From the NCBI GenBank assembly GCA_934654805.1, contig CAKUGW010000001.1:1-64000 (forward strand): a stretch of 64,000 bases of DNA. The letters are read 5' to 3'. The notes beneath the pieces were generated by a model. It ran no database searches and was not told the origin of the DNA. It saw nothing but the letters and a program-made list of their open reading frames with translations. Both the position numbers and the translations under genes were made by a program. Shown one piece after another: positions 60,054-64,000 of this stretch (positions are counted from its first letter, which is position 1; each line of letters starts with the position of its first letter). Source of the stretch: an uncultured Kiritimatiellota bacterium (lineage in GTDB: Bacteria; Verrucomicrobiota; Kiritimatiellia; RFP12; UBA1067).

Positions 60054-61333
60054 GACGCGGCAGCGCCCTCATCGTCGCGCTCTGGATCATCGCCGTCCTC
60101 TCGGTCATGGTCTTCTCCTTCGCGTTCGAGGCCCACCAGCAGGCGGGCATCAACGTCTACGTGCGCGAGCGCAACCGCGTCAACCGCCTCGTCGAGCCGG
60201 GGCGCATCCTCGGCGAGACGATCCTGCTCGGCTTCAACGAGGCGAAGGCGTGGAGCGAGGACGAGAACCCGAAGGAGCTGGACGAGGAGGACCGCTTCTA
60301 CCTGGAGAAGCGCGCGCTCAAGTTCGAGTCGAAGTGCACGGTCGGGCCGATCCTGCTGGACGAGGAGGACGAGGAGTCCGGCACGGTCACGGTCGAGATC
60401 CAGCTCGCCAACTCCGGCGAGGAGAACGGCATCAACGTCAACGAGCTGTACGCGGGCGGCGACAAGAACTACGCGCTGCGCTGGCAGATGATCCTCAAGG
60501 CGTCCGGCATCGACGAGGAGCTGGAGGTCGACGTGCCGGAGGCGGACGGGCGCGGCACGAAGCGTCACAACCTCATGAACCTCCTCATCGCGAGCTGGAA
60601 CGACTGGCGCGACGAGGACGACACCGTGTCGAAGGGCCCGCTTGCGGACTGCCGGCCGGAGGAGGACGACGGCGCGGAGGCCGCCTGGTACGCGGAGGCG
60701 GACGAGCGGGCGGAGGGCTCCGCCCGCGGCAAGGCGGCGCGCAACGCCGCGAAGGAGGAGAGGCGGCGGCCGCGCAACGGGTCGATCCCCGACATCGGGG
60801 AACTCGCCTCGGTGCGCGGCTTCCGCGACTTCCCGGCCGTCCTCACCGGCGGGCTCCTGCATCCGGACGCGGACGAGTCGGAGGACAATCCGAGGTTGAA
60901 GGGCGTCGTCAGCGTCTTCGGCACGTCGGGGAGCGCGAAGGTCAACGTCAACGACTGCACGGTCGACCAGCTCATGACCGTGCCCGGCGTCTTCAACGAG
61001 GACGCGACGGCCGACGGCGACACCGAGGAGTCGGAGGAGATCGCGCGCGCGATCGTCGAGACGCGAAAAGTCATGCCGGACGGCGCCGACGTCGACGAGA
61101 CGCGCGACTGGTGGCCCTACAAGGACTGGCAGGACCTCTGCCAGCGCGTCTCGGACAACGCGAACGTCGACATCGGCTCGGACGCGAACCAGTACCTCTG
61201 CTACACGGCGGACGAGAACACGGTCTTCAAGATGAAGATCGTCGCCGAGTCGATGGGCATGAGGCACGAGGCCACGTGCGAGTGCTACGTGAAGGACGGG
61301 AAGGTTCGCTACATCAAATGGCGAGAGGACTGA
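60050..61333 (+). CDS. gspK: Type II secretion pseudopilin GspK
   Basis: 427 residues. N-terminal RRGSALIVALWIIAVLSVMV membrane helix typical of GspK (prepilin-like but without Glu5), then the globular head with two helix-hairpin-helix-like segments (KVNVNDCTVDQLMTVPGVFN; later WWPYKDWQDLCQRV). Forms the tip of the pseudopilus with GspI/J. A DEE/KAARNAAKEERR-rich charged stretch (about 190-245) is longer than usual. Partner gspI is broken in the window (49866-50290). Confidence 0.85.
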   Translation: MRRGSALIVALWIIAVLSVMVFSFAFEAHQQAGINVYVRERNRVNRLVEPGRILGETILLGFNEAKAWSEDENPKELDEEDRFYLEKRALKFESKCTVGPILLDEEDEESGTVTVEIQLANSGEENGINVNELYAGGDKNYALRWQMILKASGIDEELEVDVPEADGRGTKRHNLMNLLIASWNDWRDEDDTVSKGPLADCRPEEDDGAEAAWYAEADERAEGSARGKAARNAAKEERRRPRNGSIPDIGELASVRGFRDFPAVLTGGLLHPDADESEDNPRLKGVVSVFGTSGSAKVNVNDCTVDQLMTVPGVFNEDATADGDTEESEEIARAIVETRKVMPDGADVDETRDWWPYKDWQDLCQRVSDNANVDIGSDANQYLCYTADENTVFKMKIVAESMGMRHEATCECYVKDGKVRYIKWRED

Positions 61334-61342
61334 AGTTTGTGG

Positions 61343-61348
61343 TATAAT
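61343..61348 (+). promoter_or_regulatory. -10 box of the cysS promoter
   Basis: TTTGTGGTATAAT, extended -10, ending 8 nt before ATG 61357: leaderless. Confidence 0.75.
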
Positions 61349-61356
61349 ACGCGGCA

Positions 61357-62808
61357 ATGAACGTCTTCAATTCACTCACGCGCCGCGTCGAGCCGCTTGT
61401 GCCGCTTGCGGGCAACACGATCCGCCTCTACACGTGCGGACCGACCGTCTACAATTTCGCCCACATCGGGAACTTCCGCGCCTACACGTTCGAGGACGTC
61501 CTGCGCCGCGTCATCCAGTTCAACGGGATGAAGGTGAAGCAGGTGATGAACCTCACGGACGTCGACGACAAGACGATCAAGGGCGCGAACGCGGCGGGCG
61601 TCGCCCTCACGGACTACACGAAGACCTACAAGGACGCGTTCTTCGCCGACCTGAAGCGGCTCAACGTCCAGCCGGCCGAGGTCTACCCGGCGGCGACGGA
61701 CCACATCCCGGAGATGATCGCGCTCGTCGAGAAGCTGATGGCGAAGGGCGTCGCCTACCAGAGCGACGACAAGTCCGTCTACTTCAAGGTTCGCGAGTTC
61801 CCCGGCTACGGCAAGCTCGCGCACATCGACTTCGACAACCAGCGCACGGGCCTCCGGTGCGCGGCCGACGAGTACGACAAGGAGAACGTCGGCGACTTCG
61901 CGCTCTGGAAGGCGTGGGAGCCGTCCGACGGCCCCGTGGGCTGGGACTCGCCGTGGGGGCGCGGCCGCCCCGGCTGGCACATCGAGTGCTCGGCGATGTC
62001 GATGAAGTACCTTGGGCCGACGTTCGACCTGCACACCGGCGGCATCGACAACCTCTTCCCGCACCACGAGAACGAGATCGCCCAGGCCGAGGCCGCGACG
62101 GGCAAGCCGTTCGTGAAGACGTGGATGCACTGCGCGCACCTGCGCGTGAACGGCGAGAAGATGTCCAAGTCGCTCGGCAACTTCTTCACGCTGCGCGACC
62201 TCCTCGAGAAGGGCTACACGGGCCGCGAGATCCGCTACGTGCTCATCAACGCGCACTACCGCAGCGGCCTTAACTTCGCGTTCTCCGCGCTGGACGACGC
62301 GCGCAAGTCGCTCGCGCGCATCGACGCGTGCGTGGCGAAGGTGGAAAAGTGGAAGGGTGGAAAGGTGGAAGAGACCGGGGATTGTCCCGCGGCGGGTGCG
62401 CAAGCGCTCGCCTCCGCCCCCGACTTCGCGCGGAAGTGCCTCGACGATTTCACGGCGGCGGTGAACGACGACCTGAACCTGCCGAAGGCGTTTGCCGCGC
62501 TGTTCGAGCTTGTCCGCGAGACGAACGCGGCGCTCGCAACCCCCCATCCCCCATCCCTCATCCCCCATCCCCCATCCCTTCTCAACGTCTTCAAGCGCAT
62601 GGACGAGGTGCTGGGCGTCATCTTCTTCGAGAACGGGAAAGCGGCGGTCGAAGTCCCGGCGGCGGTGCAGGCGCTTCTCGATCAACGGGCGGCGGCGCGC
62701 CAGGCGAAGGACTGGGCCGCGTCCGACCGGCTGCGCGACGAGATCGCGGCGGCGGGCTGGCTCGTCAAGGACTCGAAAGAAGGTCAGTCGGTTTCACCCA
62801 AACGATAG
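61357..62808 (+). CDS. cysS: Cysteinyl-tRNA synthetase
   Basis: Class I aminoacyl-tRNA synthetase, 483 residues. TCGPTVYNFAHIGNFRAYTF contains the zinc Cys and the HIGH-type HIGN; HIECSAMSMKYLG and HTGGIDNLFPHHENEIAQ supply zinc/active-site residues; KMSKSLGNFF is the KMSKS loop (about 268). The C-terminal DALR region is interrupted by two repeat-encoded stretches (KVEKWKGGKVEE and ATPHPPSLIPHPPSLLNV). Start lies 8 nt after a -10 box without a ribosome binding site. trxA follows closely. Confidence 0.96.
   Translation: MNVFNSLTRRVEPLVPLAGNTIRLYTCGPTVYNFAHIGNFRAYTFEDVLRRVIQFNGMKVKQVMNLTDVDDKTIKGANAAGVALTDYTKTYKDAFFADLKRLNVQPAEVYPAATDHIPEMIALVEKLMAKGVAYQSDDKSVYFKVREFPGYGKLAHIDFDNQRTGLRCAADEYDKENVGDFALWKAWEPSDGPVGWDSPWGRGRPGWHIECSAMSMKYLGPTFDLHTGGIDNLFPHHENEIAQAEAATGKPFVKTWMHCAHLRVNGEKMSKSLGNFFTLRDLLEKGYTGREIRYVLINAHYRSGLNFAFSALDDARKSLARIDACVAKVEKWKGGKVEETGDCPAAGAQALASAPDFARKCLDDFTAAVNDDLNLPKAFAALFELVRETNAALATPHPPSLIPHPPSLLNVFKRMDEVLGVIFFENGKAAVEVPAAVQALLDQRAAARQAKDWAASDRLRDEIAAAGWLVKDSKEGQSVSPKR
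62339..62372 (+). repeat. GTGGAAAG-type repeat in cysS
   Basis: GTGGAAAAGTGGAAGGGTGG and continuing units, in frame; same family as 41805-41832 in the debranching-enzyme gene. Confidence 0.8.
62540..62580 (+). repeat. CCCCATC-type repeat in cysS
   Basis: Five CCCCCATCCC/CTCATCCC units in frame (PHPPSLIPHPPSL), related to the block at 42118-42182. Confidence 0.85.
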
Positions 62809-62826
62809 TCACTAAGGAGGTTCGTG

Positions 62827-63126
62827 ATGGACGTCAAGACGAAAGCGGAGCTGGACGAGGCGGTCAAGGCGGGCAAGGTGCTCGTCGACTTCTGGGCGAC
62901 GTGGTGCGGCCCGTGCCAGATGATGGGGCAGAAGATCGAGCGCGAGCTTCTGCCGCTGATGCCCGACCTGAAGGTCGTGAAGGTCAACGTCGACGAGGCG
63001 CCTGAACTCGCGGCGCAGTTCGGCATCATGTCCATTCCCGCGCTCTTCTGCTACCGGGACGGCGCGAAGGTCGCCGAGTTCATCGGCGTGACGGACGCCG
63101 CGACGATTCGGAGCGCCCTTGGCTGA
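62827..63126 (+). CDS. trxA: Thioredoxin
   Basis: 99 residues. FWATWCGPCQMM contains the redox-active WCGPC (W26-C30); VNVDEAPELAAQFGIMSIPA carries the cis-Pro loop. AAGGAGG ribosome binding site 6 nt before ATG 62827, which is preferred over GTG 62824. Follows cysS by 18 nt. Confidence 0.93.
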   Translation: MDVKTKAELDEAVKAGKVLVDFWATWCGPCQMMGQKIERELLPLMPDLKVVKVNVDEAPELAAQFGIMSIPALFCYRDGAKVAEFIGVTDAATIRSALG

Positions 63127-63192
63127 GCCGAGCCGGGCTGTCGCGCGCGATTTCGGCGGCACGCTTCTCGATTTGGCAGGCAGGGAACGGGA

Positions 63193-64000
63193 ATGACGGT
63201 CGAAGCCGACGCGAAGATCAACCTCACGCTGGAAGTCTATGGCCTGCGCGCGGACGGCTTTCACGAGCTGCGCTCGCTCGTCCAGCCGATTGCGCTCGCC
63301 GACACGCTGACGGTCGTTCCGACCGAAGGCGGCGTGATCGCGTCCGACACGGGCTACGGCGAGAAGGATCTCATCGTCAGGGCCGCGCGGGCGCTTCGCG
63401 CGGCCTGTGCGCCGTCGTGTCCGGGCCTTGGCGCGCGCGTGCGTGTCGTCAAGCGCATCCCGGCCGGCGGCGGACTTGGCGGCGGCAGCGCCGACGCGGC
63501 GGCGACGCTGCGCGCGCTGAACACGCTCTGGCGCCTTGGAAAGTCCCCCGAAGAGCTTGCCGCGCTTGGCGCGGCGGTCGGCAGCGACGTGCCGGCGCTC
63601 GTCCTCGCCCAGCACTATCGGCAGCCCGTGTGGATGGAGGGGCGCGGCGAGCGCGTGTCCGTGGCCGCAGCGGTGTGCGAGGCCCGGCGCCCGCTTGTCC
63701 TTGTCCATCCCGGCGTCTCGTCCGCGACGGCCGAGGTCTATGCGCGCTGCTCGCCGCGCGCGACACCGCCGTCCGGTCCCGTCAACGACCTGCAGGCGGC
63801 GGCCTGTGCGCTTCATCCCGAAATCGCGTTCGCCCTCGCGGCGCTTGTCGCCGCCGGCGCGCAGGACGTGATGATGAGCGGTTCAGGCTCGGTCGTCTAC
63901 GGCTTTGCGGATGACGAGCCGTCCGCCCGGTCGATGGCGGCCCGCCTGCGCGCGCTCGGCTGCACGACGTGGGTGACGGCCGTACGGCACCCCCGGAATT
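63193..64000 (+). CDS. ispE: 4-diphosphocytidyl-2-C-methyl-D-erythritol kinase (truncated by window end)
   Basis: GHMP kinase of the MEP pathway that phosphorylates CDP-ME. ATG 63193; the frame is open to the window end (269 residues). AKINLTLEVYGLRADGFHEL is the substrate motif, PAGGGLGGGSADAAATLRAL the ATP loop, and MMSGSGSVVYGFA the C-terminal GHMP motif 3. GAACGGGA upstream is a weak ribosome binding site. With ispD at 20323 this supports use of the MEP rather than the mevalonate pathway. Confidence 0.93.
   Translation, partial: MTVEADAKINLTLEVYGLRADGFHELRSLVQPIALADTLTVVPTEGGVIASDTGYGEKDLIVRAARALRAACAPSCPGLGARVRVVKRIPAGGGLGGGSADAAATLRALNTLWRLGKSPEELAALGAAVGSDVPALVLAQHYRQPVWMEGRGERVSVAAAVCEARRPLVLVHPGVSSATAEVYARCSPRATPPSGPVNDLQAAACALHPEIAFALAALVAAGAQDVMMSGSGSVVYGFADDEPSARSMAARLRALGCTTWVTAVRHPRN

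Overview
The window is GC-rich bacterial chromosome, packed with genes on both strands, with no insertion sequence, prophage or CRISPR array that I can see. Gene content points to a Gram-negative, probably anaerobic and saccharolytic member of the PVC group. Kiritimatiellota or a relative is my best inference, not a demonstrated fact. The markers are Kdo transferase (WaaA), TonB receptor, type II secretion pseudopilins, exosortase/EpsI, PPi-type phosphofructokinase, a rubrerythrin with an N-terminal rubredoxin domain, the MEP isoprenoid enzymes IspD and IspE, SUMF1-domain protein and several exported glycoside hydrolases.

Layout: 0-3.1 kb, ilvE, recJ and tRNA-Ile(CAU). 3.2-11.8 kb, rpoB-rpoC. 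11.8-16.8 kb, rubrerythrin and a tight exosortase operon (exosortase, EpsI, a WecA/CapD-like fusion, a phosphohexomutase without domain I). 17.3-22.6 kb, secA-ispD-phosphoesterase-nfo. 22.6-29.4 kb, a protein kinase, an NtrC-type regulator, an XRE-cupin-acyl-CoA synthetase fusion, a small lipoprotein and a cysteine desulfurase. 29.4-30.6 kb, rpsL-rpsG and tRNA-Arg(UCU). 30.6-45.2 kb, BtuB-like receptor, PPi-PFK/ACP/KAS III, aldolase/P-loop/lipoproteins/TrmJ-like/glycogen debranching, a sugar-kinase-like protein and UxaA. 45.4-46.7 kb, three tRNAs and rpmI-rplT. 46.7-50.3 kb, methyltransferase, PglD-like acyltransferase, waaA and a broken gspI-like pseudopilin. 50.4-59.2 kb, an accessory block of exported proteins (small exported peptide, SUMF1 protein, GH-A, GH65/95-like and GH106-like hydrolases). 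59.2-64 kb, gspJ-gspK, cysS, trxA and ispE (cut by the window end).

Promoters are easy to see because AT-rich TATAAT/TATACT boxes stand out against the GC-rich background. Most carry an extended -10 (TGnTATAMT). In six genes (secA, the cysteine desulfurase gene, the TonB receptor gene, the RlmI-like gene, gspJ, cysS) the start codon lies only 7-11 nt downstream of the box, so their mRNAs should be leaderless. Promoters of rpoB, rpsL and the tRNA cluster share a CCCCCTTGC element over the -35 and a TATACT -10.

The most unusual signal is a set of dispersed, imperfect, short-period repeats (GGAAGA-type, GTGGAAAG-type, CCCCATC-type, ATCCGTG-type, AATCGAATG-type, TCATACTTCAAA-type, CCGTTCGCC-type). 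They sit between genes and, in frame, inside secA, waaA, cysS, the debranching enzyme, the KAS III and the NtrC-type regulator. In two lipoprotein genes they appear to encode the hydrophobic core of the signal peptide.
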